Assembly: GCA_034432375.1 (NCBI GenBank)
Contig: DAOUCA010000107.1
Location: 109,566 to 173,565, forward strand
Direction: 5' to 3'
Source: JAHBVH01 sp034432375
GTDB lineage: Bacteria; Chloroflexota; Anaerolineae; Caldilineales; Caldilineaceae
Length of the DNA stretch: 64,000 nucleotides
Position numbers and translations under genes: made by a program. Below the pieces are notes generated by a model. It searched no databases, had not been told where the DNA came from, and worked only from the letters and a program-made list of their open reading frames with translations. Of this stretch, positions 40,944 through 49,842 are shown in pieces. How positions within the stretch are numbered: the first letter of the stretch is position 1; each line of letters begins with the position of its first letter.

Positions 40944-42167
40944 ATGTCTGCCAAGGCTGTAATCTATGATGAGAAGGAAGTACCGGCCTACACGCTGCCC
41001 GATCTGTTGACAAGGGAAGATGGTCGGCCCGTCGAGAACGCCGCAGACTGGCCAGAACGACGAGCTGAATTGCTAGCCATCTTCGCCGAACAGGTCTATG
41101 GGAAAACGCCAGAGGAACCGCACACGCTCCGCTTTGTCACCACCGAGCAGGACGCCAACGCCTTGCATGGCATCGCCACCCGCAAACAGGTGACGATCTA
41201 TTTCAGCGTCGTCGGCGCTGGGCCGCAGATGGAACTGTTACTCTATCTGCCTCGTGGTGTGACTAAGCCGGTGCCGACCTTTCTTGGCCTAAACTTTGGT
41301 GGCAACCAGACGATCCACAGCGATCCGGCGATTCATATCACACAAAGCTGGGTCCGTCCCAACCCGGAGCATGGTGTTATCGACAACCGTGCAACGGAAG
41401 CGTCACGCGGTGTGGCGGCGTCGCGCTGGCCAGTGGAGCGCATCTTGGCGCGGGGCTACGGCGTGGCAACGGTCTACTGCGGCGATATCGACCCAGATTA
41501 TGATGATGGTTTTCAGAATGGGGTCCATGCACTCTTTCACAGAGAGGGGCAGCAGCCGGATGCGGATGCGTGGGGAACGCTTGGCGCGTGGGCTTGGGGC
41601 CTAAGCCGAGCGCTCGATTATCTGGAAAGTGATGCAGATGTCGATGCGCAGCGGGTGGCACTGCTTGGCCATTCACGGTTGGGCAAAGGGGCGATCTGGG
41701 CGGGCGTGAGGGATGAACGCTTTGCGTTGGTGATCTCCAATGACTCCGGCTGTGGTGGTGCCGCGCTTTCGCGGCGCTGTTATGGCGAGACGGTGGGTGC
41801 CATCAACGAGCGCTTTCCACACTGGTTCTGTAAAAATTTTCACCAGTACAATGACAATGAAGCAGCCTTACCGATTGATCAGCACCAACTGTTGGCGCTG
41901 GTCGCGCCACGTCCGCTCTATGTGGCCAGCGCGGTTGACGACCGCTGGGCTGATCCGCTGGGCGAATTTTTATCGGCGCAGCATGCTTCCGCAGTCTATG
42001 AACTGCTGGGTTTGGCGGGGTTGCCGGCGAGCGAACAGCCACCAATCAACACGCCGGTGATGGGGCGGATTGGCTATCACATCCGCAGCGGGGGCCACGA
42101 TGTCACCCTTTATGATTGGGAGTGCTTTATGGATTTTGCAGACAAAGAATTGGGTGGTGTGCACTGA
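40944..42167 (+). CDS. CE15-like glucuronoyl esterase / alpha-beta hydrolase
   Basis: The 407-residue protein has GHSRLGKGAIWAG with nucleophile Ser244, matching the GxSRxGKGA motif of CE15 esterases, SNDSGCGGAALSR and the C-terminal histidine His385 in RSGGHDVTLYDW. The glutamate that serves as acid in fungal CE15 enzymes is an aspartate here (Asp267), a variation known in bacterial members. CE15 enzymes cut the ester between lignin and glucuronoxylan. There is no signal peptide, so it would be cytosolic unless the start is wrong. AAAGGAA lies before the ATG. Confidence 0.8.
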   Translation: MSAKAVIYDEKEVPAYTLPDLLTREDGRPVENAADWPERRAELLAIFAEQVYGKTPEEPHTLRFVTTEQDANALHGIATRKQVTIYFSVVGAGPQMELLLYLPRGVTKPVPTFLGLNFGGNQTIHSDPAIHITQSWVRPNPEHGVIDNRATEASRGVAASRWPVERILARGYGVATVYCGDIDPDYDDGFQNGVHALFHREGQQPDADAWGTLGAWAWGLSRALDYLESDADVDAQRVALLGHSRLGKGAIWAGVRDERFALVISNDSGCGGAALSRRCYGETVGAINERFPHWFCKNFHQYNDNEAALPIDQHQLLALVAPRPLYVASAVDDRWADPLGEFLSAQHASAVYELLGLAGLPASEQPPINTPVMGRIGYHIRSGGHDVTLYDWECFMDFADKELGGVH

Positions 42168-42181
42168 GCGCTGTTGTCGCC

Positions 42182-42298
42182 AACACTACAACGGATAAAG
42201 GAAGTAACGGATTTTTCACTGCGCATCCGAAAACTTTGTTAAAGGAAATTGCGACAACGCAATGGTTAATCTGTATTTCCTTCATCCGTTGTAGTGTT
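42182..42298. repeat. 117-bp element with 15-bp inverted ends
   Basis: AACACTACAACGGAT and ATCCGTTGTAGTGTT are exact complements at the two ends, followed inward by GGAA / TTCC. It lies downstream of the esterase gene. No coding frame fills it. Confidence 0.75.
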
Positions 42299-42323
42299 CT
42301 TGAAATGCTCCGCCTAATACTGA

Positions 42324-42347
42324 TGGGCCATGATGCATCATGGCCCA
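42324..42347. repeat. 24-bp perfect palindrome
   Basis: TGGGCCATGATG is followed directly by its own complement with no loop. It sits 13 bases from the stop of the leftward permease gene and may help terminate transcription. Confidence 0.8.
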
Positions 42348-42360
42348 ATCCATAGCCCTA

Positions 42361-43248
42361 CTACCCCTTGATCCCCGACATGACAATGCCCTGGACAAAG
42401 TAGCGCTGCCCCACGAAGAAGATGATGATCACCGGCAACATGGAAAGAATACAAGCAGCCATGAGCAGATGCTGTAGTGGTTCGCCACCCACATCCGGCG
42501 TGTTGTTAAAAAAGCGGAGCCCAATGGAGACGGTGAATTTTTCCGGTGAGTTGAGATAGATCAGCGGGCCTTGGAAGTCGCTCCAACTGCCAATCACAAG
42601 GATGATTGCCAATGTCGCCAATACGGGCTTGCAGAGAGGGAGGAGAATCGACCAGAAGATGCGGAAGTAGCTGGCCCCATCAATCAACGCTGCTTCGTCC
42701 AAATCCTTAGGCAAGGTGAGGAAAAATTGGCGCAGCAGAAAGATGGCAAAGGCTCCGCCGCCAAACCAGGCTGGCACCCAAAGCGGTTTTAAGGTATTGA
42801 TCCAACCAAGCTTGTAAAAGAGCACAAATTGAGGAATCAATGTCACTTCGGAAGGTAGCATGAGCGTCGCTAAGGTGAGCATAAAGAGCAGGTTGCGCCC
42901 CCGGTATTCAAAGCGTGCAAACGAGTAGGCGACAAGTGATGCGGTAATCAAGGCACCAAGCGTACTTAGGATGACAATAAAGGTCGAGTTTGCGATCCAC
43001 CGGCTCACTGGGTGGCGCGAAATTTCAAAGACCCGCTCATAATTATTCCATTGGGGCATGGCCGGCACCCACGGCGGCGGGAAGGCGGCCATCTCGACCG
43101 GCGTTTTGAGCGAACCCATCAAGGTCCAAAAGAGTGGAAACCCAAAGAGGATACAGAGAAATAAGACAAACAGATAGAGCAGTGCTCGTCCTGTTTCAAA
43201 TGATTTTTTTTGCAATCCATTGTTCTGGGTAAGGGCTTGTGTTGCCAT
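42361..43248 (-). CDS. ABC sugar transporter permease, MalG-type
   Basis: The 295-residue protein has about six transmembrane segments and the ATPase-contact loop EAALIDGASYFRIFWSILLPLCKP near the C-terminus, the signature of binding-protein-dependent sugar permeases. It is the second of a permease pair, with the MalF-type gene 137 bases upstream. No ATPase or binding protein lies in this window, so those parts must be elsewhere, as in families that share an MsmK-like ATPase. A terminator-like palindrome follows its stop. Confidence 0.9.
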   Translation of the reverse strand: MATQALTQNNGLQKKSFETGRALLYLFVLFLCILFGFPLFWTLMGSLKTPVEMAAFPPPWVPAMPQWNNYERVFEISRHPVSRWIANSTFIVILSTLGALITASLVAYSFARFEYRGRNLLFMLTLATLMLPSEVTLIPQFVLFYKLGWINTLKPLWVPAWFGGGAFAIFLLRQFFLTLPKDLDEAALIDGASYFRIFWSILLPLCKPVLATLAIILVIGSWSDFQGPLIYLNSPEKFTVSIGLRFFNNTPDVGGEPLQHLLMAACILSMLPVIIIFFVGQRYFVQGIVMSGIKG

Positions 43249-43385
43249 TGTACATTATACCTCTATCTTCCAAAAATTATTCGTGATCCGTCATGAGTGC
43301 GCAATGCCCTGTCGCAAGCCAGCCTGTGAGTGGTGGCAGAACATAGGCCATGCTACACACATGCGATCTTCTGATTGCGCACGCA

Positions 43386-44357
43386 TTAACCACCCTCGTA
43401 ATGAACCCAGCGTCGTGAATATTGCACCTGAACAAAGGTAAAGAACATGAGAATAATTGCCAGAACCCAGGCCAACGCACTGCCATAGCCGAGACGGAAG
43501 TATTGAAACGCTTCGGTGTAAATATGGAGCGCAAAGAACCAGGTGGCATAGGAGGGACCACCTTGGGTAGCGACAAGGGCGGTGGTAAAGACTTTGAGCG
43601 CACCGATAATCGCCAGCACCAGATTAAAGAAGATCGTGGGCGTCAAGAGCGGCATCGTTACGTTGCGGAATTTGCTCCAACTGCCGGCACCATCCATATC
43701 CGCCGCCTCATAGAGCTCTTTGGGTACCCCTTGCAGGCCGGCAAGAAAGATCAACATTGTATTGCCACCGACCGCGGCCCAGACGTTGATCATGATGATC
43801 GAGGGGAGCGCCGTATCGCGCGAGGTAAACCAAGCGGGGGGATTGCTAACCCCAGTATTGCGCAGGATTTCGTTGATCGGTCCCAATGTCGGTTGCAGCA
43901 GATAAATCCAGACGACCGCCAGTGCAACGGCGGGGATCAGATGGGGAATAAAGAAGATCGAGCGGTAGACATTGGTGCCCCAGAGTTTCTGGTTGAGCAA
44001 GATCGCAAGTAGGAGCGCTCCAAAGATTGTAATGGGTACATAGGCTACGGTAAAGGTAAAGGTGCGGGCCAGGGAACTCCAAAAGAGATCATCCTGGGTG
44101 AAGGCCTTTACATAATTGGCCGTGCCGATCCACTTGGTGGTGCCGATGATCTCATAATTCGTAAAGCTAAAATAGGCCGAGGCGAGAATCGGCCCGCCCC
44201 AAAAAATAACCAGCCCCAAAATCCACGGCAACGCAAAAATATAGCCCCACACGGCGCGTCGCACCTGAAAATTGCTCTTGGCACCGACGATGGTCCCTAG
44301 CAAACTTCTTTGTGGCGGTTTCGCTAAACCCGTTGATTGATGTGTTGCAACTGCCAT
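43386..44357 (-). CDS. ABC sugar transporter permease, MalF/UgpA-type
   Basis: The 323-residue protein has six transmembrane segments and the loop ELYEAADMDGAGSWSKFRNVTMPLLTP, the EAA motif of inner-membrane sugar permeases. AAGGAGG lies just before the ATG at 44357. It is followed by the MalG-type permease on the same strand, so the two form the channel. The DUF3124 lipoprotein gene stops 36 bases upstream of its start, and an amidohydrolase precedes that, suggesting the transported compound may be an amide or cyclic derivative. That last point is inference. Confidence 0.9.
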   Translation of the reverse strand: MAVATHQSTGLAKPPQRSLLGTIVGAKSNFQVRRAVWGYIFALPWILGLVIFWGGPILASAYFSFTNYEIIGTTKWIGTANYVKAFTQDDLFWSSLARTFTFTVAYVPITIFGALLLAILLNQKLWGTNVYRSIFFIPHLIPAVALAVVWIYLLQPTLGPINEILRNTGVSNPPAWFTSRDTALPSIIMINVWAAVGGNTMLIFLAGLQGVPKELYEAADMDGAGSWSKFRNVTMPLLTPTIFFNLVLAIIGALKVFTTALVATQGGPSYATWFFALHIYTEAFQYFRLGYGSALAWVLAIILMFFTFVQVQYSRRWVHYEGG

Positions 44358-44393
44358 TCTACCTCCTTATTGCTGCGCTTCGTATTCCATTAT

Positions 44394-44957
44394 TTAGTTT
44401 CCGGCCGGCGGCGTCGCCGAAACTTCCTCGATCACCCGGCCAACACTGATAAAAGAGATGCCTTGGGTCGATGCGGCGCTGATCATCACCGCTTCCACCA
44501 CCGGGTCAACTACGGCTGTGGCGCTACTCCACTTGACGAGAAAACTTGCCCCCGAGCCGCCAGTTGTATCATCTTCTTCCACGATATATTCCAGCGAAGC
44601 CAATGGTGCCAACTGCTGTGGCTCTGCCAGATCCGTGCGCACGAGTGCACCGGTGGCGTTGTAATACTGGACACTGTTGACCCAAATCGTCTGGGTTGGA
44701 TCGGCATTGCGGATGCTCAAGGTGACCGTTAAATTGATCACGCTTTGCCGATCGTGATAGTAAATGTGGGAGTAGGCCGGTACGTAGATTGTTTGGCCGG
44801 CCAAAACCGCGCCGCTAGCAGCCGGGAGGGCGCTGCTGGCGGCCGGTAATGGTATGGCGGGCGACGCTGTTGCCGACGTGACAGATGGGCGGCTGCGCGT
44901 ACAGCCGTTGCAAAATAGTAATAGCACAAGTGCCACCAGTGCTACCTGTGGCCGCAC
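44394..44957 (-). CDS. DUF3124-family lipoprotein
   Basis: The region carries the DUF3124 landmarks: YVPAYSHIYYHDRQSV, LTVTLSIRNADP, YYNATGALVRT, LAPLASLEYIVEEDDTTGGSGASFLVKW and PVVEAVMIS. The N-terminus (VALVALVLLLFCNGC) is a lipobox-type signal, so it should be anchored at the membrane surface. The start is uncertain: a GTG at 44957 avoids overlap with the amidohydrolase, while the longer frame to 45017 would overlap its last 35 bases. No ribosome site settles it. Its function is unknown, and it lies between the amidohydrolase and the permeases. Confidence 0.72.
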   Translation of the reverse strand: MRPQVALVALVLLLFCNGCTRSRPSVTSATASPAIPLPAASSALPAASGAVLAGQTIYVPAYSHIYYHDRQSVINLTVTLSIRNADPTQTIWVNSVQYYNATGALVRTDLAEPQQLAPLASLEYIVEEDDTTGGSGASFLVKWSSATAVVDPVVEAVMISAASTQGISFISVGRVIEEVSATPPAGN

Positions 44958-44982
44958 ATAGAGAATGGCTACGCCCACGGCA

Positions 44983-46194
44983 TCACCAAGGTAATTTCCA
45001 GTAGGCTTCAGGCGCATCCGGCCAGAGTGGCATACTTAGCCCTTGTGGATCAAAGACGATCTTGCCAGCGCGCACGGTCATCTGACATTCCAATCGTTGG
45101 TTGCCGATGAGCTTGGCCTTACCACAGTCAACAAAGCCAAACTCCCCTTCGTCCAGGCGGAAGAGCGCCACATCGGCCTCGGCCCCGACGGTCAGGTTAC
45201 CCAATTCAGGGTGGCCAATTTCGTTGGCCGGCGTCACTGTCGAGCGATAGATCACCTCTTGCAGTGGCATGCCGCAGTTGAGAATTTTATTCATCGTCGT
45301 CTGCATATCGACGACAACGCCGTGGACATTGCGGGTGTGCAGATCAGTGCTGATCGAATCTGGGCCGAAGCCATTCTGCATCGCTGGATAGGCGTTGCGA
45401 AACCAGAAGCTGCCAGCTCCGTGACCCACATCAAAGATGATCCCCCGTTCACGTGCCTCAAAGAGAAACTTATTTGGTTTGCCCGCTTCATCCAAAATGG
45501 GGAATTGCTGCGCATAGACATGGGTGTGAATATCACCCGGCTGCATCTTCTCCAGGATTAATTCCTGGTAACTCCGTTCGGGCGGGCGCGGCCAGAAATC
45601 GACCATGAGCGGTTTGCCGCAAAGCTTGCTGGCTTCGACCCCACGATCAACAGCCGCCCACGGTGGATGTGCGGCATCCCAGGGTAATTTGGTCCAGTAG
45701 TGCGCGGTCTTCACACCGACACAGGCATCGGGATACATCATCACCGTTGCGGCGCAGAGTTCGGGATCCATCGTGCGGATATCTTGCTCAAAATCGCCGA
45801 TCATGCCCAAGTCCACAATGTTGATGTAGGCGAAGATGCGGGTCGCCGCTTGGTCGATCACGGTGCGTTTGAAGTGCAGGAAATGTTTGGCCCCTGCCGT
45901 CCCCGTGTCAACCATCGTGGTAACGCCGGAGCGAAAGGAGTGGGAGTCGGCCATGATGCTCAAGCCTTCTGGCTCGCGTGTGTGGTAGACATGTACGTGG
46001 ATGTCGATAATGCCGGGGGTGACATAGAGACCGCCCACATCGATCACTTGAGCCGCCAGCGCGGGATTGATATCGGCGGCAACGGCGGCCACTGTTTTGC
46101 CGCTAATGGCCACATCCATCTTGCCGTCGATATTGTTCTTCGGATCGATGACGTGGCCATTTTTTAGGAGAAGATCGTACTGTTGTTCACTCAT
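44983..46194 (-). CDS. Amidohydrolase / deacetylase-family metallo-hydrolase (dihydroorotase-like fold)
   Basis: The 403-residue protein has the metal motif His66-x-His68 (GIIDIHVHVY), the bridging lysine Lys162 in DACVGVKTAHYW, later histidines in HTHVYAQQF and FDVGHGAGSF and the aspartate of SISTDLHTRN. VTPGIIDIHVH and VGAEADVALF are the usual beta-sandwich borders. It is a binuclear or mononuclear metal hydrolase of the type that acts on cyclic amides or N-acetyl groups. The substrate is unknown. It is the first gene of a leftward unit that also encodes a lipoprotein and two sugar-type permeases. Confidence 0.85.
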   Translation of the reverse strand: MSEQQYDLLLKNGHVIDPKNNIDGKMDVAISGKTVAAVAADINPALAAQVIDVGGLYVTPGIIDIHVHVYHTREPEGLSIMADSHSFRSGVTTMVDTGTAGAKHFLHFKRTVIDQAATRIFAYINIVDLGMIGDFEQDIRTMDPELCAATVMMYPDACVGVKTAHYWTKLPWDAAHPPWAAVDRGVEASKLCGKPLMVDFWPRPPERSYQELILEKMQPGDIHTHVYAQQFPILDEAGKPNKFLFEARERGIIFDVGHGAGSFWFRNAYPAMQNGFGPDSISTDLHTRNVHGVVVDMQTTMNKILNCGMPLQEVIYRSTVTPANEIGHPELGNLTVGAEADVALFRLDEGEFGFVDCGKAKLIGNQRLECQMTVRAGKIVFDPQGLSMPLWPDAPEAYWKLPW

Positions 46195-46318
46195 AGCGAA
46201 ATCGTTTCTAGTGAGAAAGTTGAAACGTGAAACGTAACGTGTGATATAGCGGTCGTTGCCAGGGATAATTACGTTTTACGCTTTTTGTGTATTGTGTATT
46301 GGTCAACGAGATGGTGAA

Positions 46319-46385
46319 TTCACGCAAAGCTCGCAAAGGCGCAAAACTTCTGCCGTTCTTGGCGGGCTTTGCGCCTTTGCGTGAA
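46319..46385. repeat. CGCAAAGG palindromic repeat, best-preserved copy
   Basis: TTCACGCAAAG...CGCAAAGGCGCAAA on the left and TTTGCGCCTTTGCGTGAA on the right are complementary around a centre of about 20 bases. Weaker relatives lie at 2695-2776 and 40183-40208. Confidence 0.7.
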
Positions 46386-46421
46386 CCTATCGGGTCCACC
46401 ATGTCGTTAATTAGTACAGTT

Positions 46422-46946
46422 TTACGCTTTTTGCAGCGCCTTTTGATAGAGTGCCACGCTATAGAATTCATACGAGGCTGCTTTATCAGGCACATCCACA
46501 ACGTGGACGGTAAACCGGGCCGGGACGCCATTCTCTGGGCAATGTTCAGCGAACCATTTGCCGTAGGCTTCGCGGTAGGCGGTGTAGAGACGCTGTTGCT
46601 CGGCCGCAAACCCTTGGGGATCGAGCAGCGGGTTGGGGCTCTTGGGTTGACAGCCAAAGACATGCATCTCTATAAAGTCGACTTGGGCAAGCGAATCACA
46701 GATGCCTGCTTCCTGTAGCCATTTTTCCCAACATTGAAAGACCAGCGGAATCTCCCGCGTCGGATCCATCGTGACTAACTCGTCGAGCCCCAATACACCT
46801 TTAGCCGAGTAGCCACCGGTGAGGCCGGAAAAGTGGATGCGCAGGTCGCCATCTGGCTGTTCTTCTGTCACCAAGGCCGAGAGAACGGGATTCTCGCCGG
46901 AAAAATAGTAAGTGATTTTGCCACGTTTTTTGATGGTAAAGGCCAC
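46422..46946 (-). CDS. Conserved hypothetical protein
   Basis: The 174-residue protein has no motif I recognise. It begins AFTIKKRGKITYYFSGENPV, has an acidic middle (DELVTMDPTREIPLVF) and a Cys in IEMHVFGCQPKSPNP. There is no signal peptide or membrane segment. The start is a GTG preceded by AAAGGAG, which strongly supports the frame. It is transcribed towards the amidohydrolase, with a palindromic repeat between. Confidence 0.65.
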   Translation of the reverse strand: MAFTIKKRGKITYYFSGENPVLSALVTEEQPDGDLRIHFSGLTGGYSAKGVLGLDELVTMDPTREIPLVFQCWEKWLQEAGICDSLAQVDFIEMHVFGCQPKSPNPLLDPQGFAAEQQRLYTAYREAYGKWFAEHCPENGVPARFTVHVVDVPDKAASYEFYSVALYQKALQKA

Positions 46947-47330
46947 AAGTGTGCTCCTTTGGTTTTTCGGACTTTGGGTAGCTTCTCAAGAAAATGGGGC
47001 TGTGCGGCCCGTTTTGGTTTCGATACGCTCTGCTACTGGGTGCCCTTGGGCGCGGTGCTGCCACTATTCATTGAGAAGATACGAATTTTATGAATTTGGT
47101 ACGGAGACAACGGTCTATTTTGCCGGCGTTGTATTTAGACCTTTGTTCCCAATCGCAACATGGCGTATGATGCCATGCGTGCTGGCTAAAAATCTAGCGC
47201 AAACTTCGGTTGGCCCAACGGGAACAGAGAATGTTTGGGCTAGATACTAAGGTGGAACCCGAGGTAACAAGATTATACCAGCATTTGAATTGAAGACAAA
47301 GAGTGAATTTACCAGGTAAGGACCCACCAA
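46947..47330. other. Intergenic region with two degenerate repeats
   Basis: No gene is supported. It contains a fragment like the 75-bp repeat core (GGTTTCGATACGCTCTGCTACT, about 47021-47041) and an inverted pair ATCTAGC / GCTAGAT at 47192-47245 around CGGTTGGCCCAACGGGAACAGAGAAT. It serves as the divergent promoter region for its neighbours. Confidence 0.55.
47192..47245 (+). repeat. TAAATTCGG...CAGAGAAT palindromic repeat, variant copy
   Basis: The centre (CGGTTGGCCCAACGGGAACAGAGAAT) matches the copies at 29800 and 49786. The arms have changed to ATCTAGCGCAAAC / GTTTGGGCTAGAT but remain complementary. Confidence 0.55.
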
Positions 47331-48530
47331 ATGCACGACACTTTGCACAACGAAAATCTTGCTATCCATAAGCGGACACCGATGTATCTAACGCCCAAGA
47401 TCTATTACTTTTGTCATTTTGCGGCGATGGCGGCCTTTGTGCCTTTTCTGACGCTCTATTACCGAGAGATCGGGTTGATGGAACGTCAGATTGGCTTGCT
47501 GACGGCGATCCCCCCTCTGTTGACGCTCGTGGTTGCGCCGCTTTGGGGTGCCCTCGCCGATGCAACGCAACGGCATCAAAAATTATTGCAGATGGCAATC
47601 ATTGGGCTGTGGAGCACGGTCTTGCTCTTTTCTTTGGTACACAGCGCAGTTTGGCTGTTGCCATTGGTGATCCTGTACGCGCTTTTTAGCGCACCGGTTA
47701 TTCCCCTTGTGGATAACACCGTATTGGCGCTTTTGGGCGAGCAAAAGGCGCTCTATGGTCGCTTGCGTCTGTGGGGGGCACTCGGTTGGGGGCTGGCCGG
47801 GAGCGCGATTGGCCTCTTGATTGAGCGCTTTGGGCTGTCGTGGGGCTTTTATGGTGCGCTCTTTTTTCTGGCAGGTTGTCTTTTGGCATCACAGCGGCTA
47901 CAGATTCAACAGATTCAGATTGGGCAACCTTTCTGGCAGGGCATGCGCTTCTTTGTCAGTAGCAAGCCGTGGCTGGTCTTTCTGATTACGATCTTCATCA
48001 ATGGCATGGCTGCGGGGGTGGGTAATAATTTTCTTTTTCTCTATCTCGATGAGTTGGGCGCTACCAAAACGTTGATGGGATTAACGCTCTTTGTTGCAAC
48101 GCTCAGTGAAATCCCAATCTTCTTTTACGGTGATCGCTTACTCAACCGCTTGGGCGCACGAGGCTTATTGTTGTTCTCTTTGGGGGCAACCGTGGTGCGG
48201 ATGAGCTGCTATGCCCTAATGCCCACCGCGATCTATGTCTTGCCGATTCAGCTTTTGCACGGCCTGACCTTTTCTGCGATGTGGGTAGCTGGTGTCTCCT
48301 ATGCCAATCGCGCTGCGCCACCGGGAATGGGAGCCACTGCACAGGGGTTGCTCAGTGGCGTCAGCATGGGGTTGGCTGGCGCAACGGGCGCTGCGCTTGG
48401 CGGGTATCTCTACGATATTGTGGGCCCGGCAGCAACTTTTGGCTGGGCCGCTGCCTGGGTCGCCTTTGGTCTGATCTTTTTTGCTGTGGCCGGTCAACGC
48501 GCACGTGATATTCAGATGGCTGCGTCGTAG
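47331..48530 (+). CDS. MFS transporter (HcaT / MFS_1-like)
   Basis: The 399-residue protein has about 12 transmembrane helices. The N-terminal MYLTPKIYYFCHFAAMAAFVPFLTLYYREIGLMERQIGLL and the loop APLWGALADATQRHQKLL match the small MFS_1-like family that includes HcaT and nucleoside-type permeases. It probably moves a small organic solute with protons; the substrate is unknown. AAGGA lies before the ATG, and an internal ATG at 47382 is an alternative. A short AACCCGTT hairpin follows the stop. Confidence 0.82.
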   Translation: MHDTLHNENLAIHKRTPMYLTPKIYYFCHFAAMAAFVPFLTLYYREIGLMERQIGLLTAIPPLLTLVVAPLWGALADATQRHQKLLQMAIIGLWSTVLLFSLVHSAVWLLPLVILYALFSAPVIPLVDNTVLALLGEQKALYGRLRLWGALGWGLAGSAIGLLIERFGLSWGFYGALFFLAGCLLASQRLQIQQIQIGQPFWQGMRFFVSSKPWLVFLITIFINGMAAGVGNNFLFLYLDELGATKTLMGLTLFVATLSEIPIFFYGDRLLNRLGARGLLLFSLGATVVRMSCYALMPTAIYVLPIQLLHGLTFSAMWVAGVSYANRAAPPGMGATAQGLLSGVSMGLAGATGAALGGYLYDIVGPAATFGWAAAWVAFGLIFFAVAGQRARDIQMAAS

Positions 48531-48568
48531 CCTGTCGTGGATGAATGAATTCACCCACTGTTATGCAA

Positions 48569-48586
48569 AACCCGTTGAAACGGGTT
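48569..48586. repeat. AACCCGTTGAAACGGGTT hairpin
   Basis: Two complementary 8-base arms with a 2-base loop follow the MFS gene by 38 bases. It looks like a common interspersed hairpin and may assist transcription end. No T-run follows. Confidence 0.6.
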
Positions 48587-48723
48587 AAACGGACAGCGTA
48601 TTTATGGGAGGTAACTTGGCCATCTGACATTTGTCACGCTGCAAGCGTCTTCAAGTTCCAGTTGCTTACACATGACAAGCCAATCGGGAAGAGCGCGGTT
48701 GCGTCGTTGCGTTAGCCTGACAA

Positions 48724-49011
48724 CTATCTCAACAATTCATTAATTTTTTGCGCCAACAGAAGATCTGCTTCACTGATGCTGTTGCCCCGATCGTGGGTCA
48801 CCAGATCAATCGTCACTTTGTTGTAGACGTTGGACCATTCGGGATGGTGATTCATCGTGTTGGCCGCAATCGCGACCTTGGCCATAAAGCCAAAGGCGGC
48901 GACAAAATCGTCAAACGCTAGTTCGCGATGGAGCTTACCGTTGACGATTGTCCAGCCGACTGGTATGTTTTTAGACGATAGATCGGGTGTTTTAGATGAA
49001 TTCATTTTCAT
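48724..49011 (-). CDS. phhB: Pterin-4a-carbinolamine dehydratase
   Basis: The 95-residue protein has the family pattern FDDFVAAFGFMAKVAIAANTMNHHPEWSNVYNKVTIDLVTHDRGNSISEADLLLA. The His-His-Pro-Glu-Trp and the later THD histidine give the active-site histidines. It recycles the pterin cofactor or assists in pterin handling. Its start overlaps the end of the DtxR-type regulator gene by 20 bases, so the two are co-translated. No phenylalanine hydroxylase is in sight, so a wider role in molybdopterin or folate metabolism is possible. Confidence 0.92.
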   Translation of the reverse strand: MKMNSSKTPDLSSKNIPVGWTIVNGKLHRELAFDDFVAAFGFMAKVAIAANTMNHHPEWSNVYNKVTIDLVTHDRGNSISEADLLLAQKINELLR

Positions 49012-49735
49012 CTTCCTCTGCTAAATGTGTGATCTCTTGCTGGCTTGGCTCTTGAGGACTCACCAGCAACAACTCGGCCATGTTGTGGGCCAATGCGTGA
49101 TGTTCACCATCGACATCAATCAGGAGCGGCCCAGCGAAGGGCGCGCGTTTGAGCAGCGTTATGGTGGCATTTGGATAGAGACCAAGGGAGCCCAGGTAAT
49201 TCAGCCGCTCGGCATCTTGCACCAGCACACGGATGAGCCGTTGGGGTTCATCCAATTCGGCATTGCTCAGCGGCGTGGCGATGATATCCTCGACATAGCC
49301 ATCTTTGCTCGGAATTGGATCACCGTGGGGATCCACGGTAGGGTATCCCAACGCCGCGGCGATGGCATCCTCTAGTGTTTCACTGAGCACATGTTCCAAC
49401 TTTTCGGCTTCGGCATGGACAAGATCCCAAGAGAGATTGAGTTTCTGGTGTAGATAAAGCTCCAGCAGCCGATGGTGACGCAAGACTTCCAGCGCGACAC
49501 GGGTGCCGGCTTCGGTTAACATAATACTCTGGTAGGGCTCGTACGCGACGAGATCGAGTTCCGCCAATTTCTTGACCATATTGGTAGCCGACGCCGGTGA
49601 AACTTCTAGATAGTTGGCCAGTGCCGAGTTATTCACTTTGTTGCCTTCGGCCATGAGCATATAGATCGCTTTTAGGTAATCCTCATGGGCCGACGACAGA
49701 ATTTTTTTACTCTCTAATTCCATATTTTTAGTCAT
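48992..49735 (-). CDS. DtxR/MntR-family metal-dependent regulator
   Basis: The 247-residue protein has an N-terminal winged helix (SSAHEDYLKAIYMLMAEGNKVNNSALANYLEVSPASATNMVKKL) and a metal-binding dimer domain (LEVLRHHRLLELYL, HAEAEKLEHVLSETLEDAI). A C-terminal FeoA-like SH3 domain follows (RLIRVLVQDAERLNYLGSLGLYPNATITLLKRAPFAGPLLIDVDGEHHALAHNMAELL). This is the length and order of full DtxR/IdeR proteins that repress iron or manganese uptake when metal-bound. Which metal is sensed cannot be told. The target genes are not evident nearby. It is co-translated with the pterin dehydratase. Confidence 0.9.
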   Translation of the reverse strand: MTKNMELESKKILSSAHEDYLKAIYMLMAEGNKVNNSALANYLEVSPASATNMVKKLAELDLVAYEPYQSIMLTEAGTRVALEVLRHHRLLELYLHQKLNLSWDLVHAEAEKLEHVLSETLEDAIAAALGYPTVDPHGDPIPSKDGYVEDIIATPLSNAELDEPQRLIRVLVQDAERLNYLGSLGLYPNATITLLKRAPFAGPLLIDVDGEHHALAHNMAELLLVSPQEPSQQEITHLAEEDENEFI

Positions 49736-49785
49736 GGTTAAATTTTACCGACGATACCGTGCCCTGTCAAGTGTATTGGGCTAAG

Positions 49786-49842
49786 AACCTATCTGTAAAT
49801 TCGGGTGTGGCCCAGTGGGAACAGAGAATTTACGGATAGAGA
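49786..49842 (+). repeat. TAAATTCGG...CAGAGAATTTA palindromic repeat, copy 2
   Basis: CCTATCTGTAAATTC and GAATTTACGGATAG are complementary arms around GGGTGTGGCCCAGTGGGAACAGA. It lies between the regulator gene and a hypothetical gene, both leftward. Confidence 0.75.
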
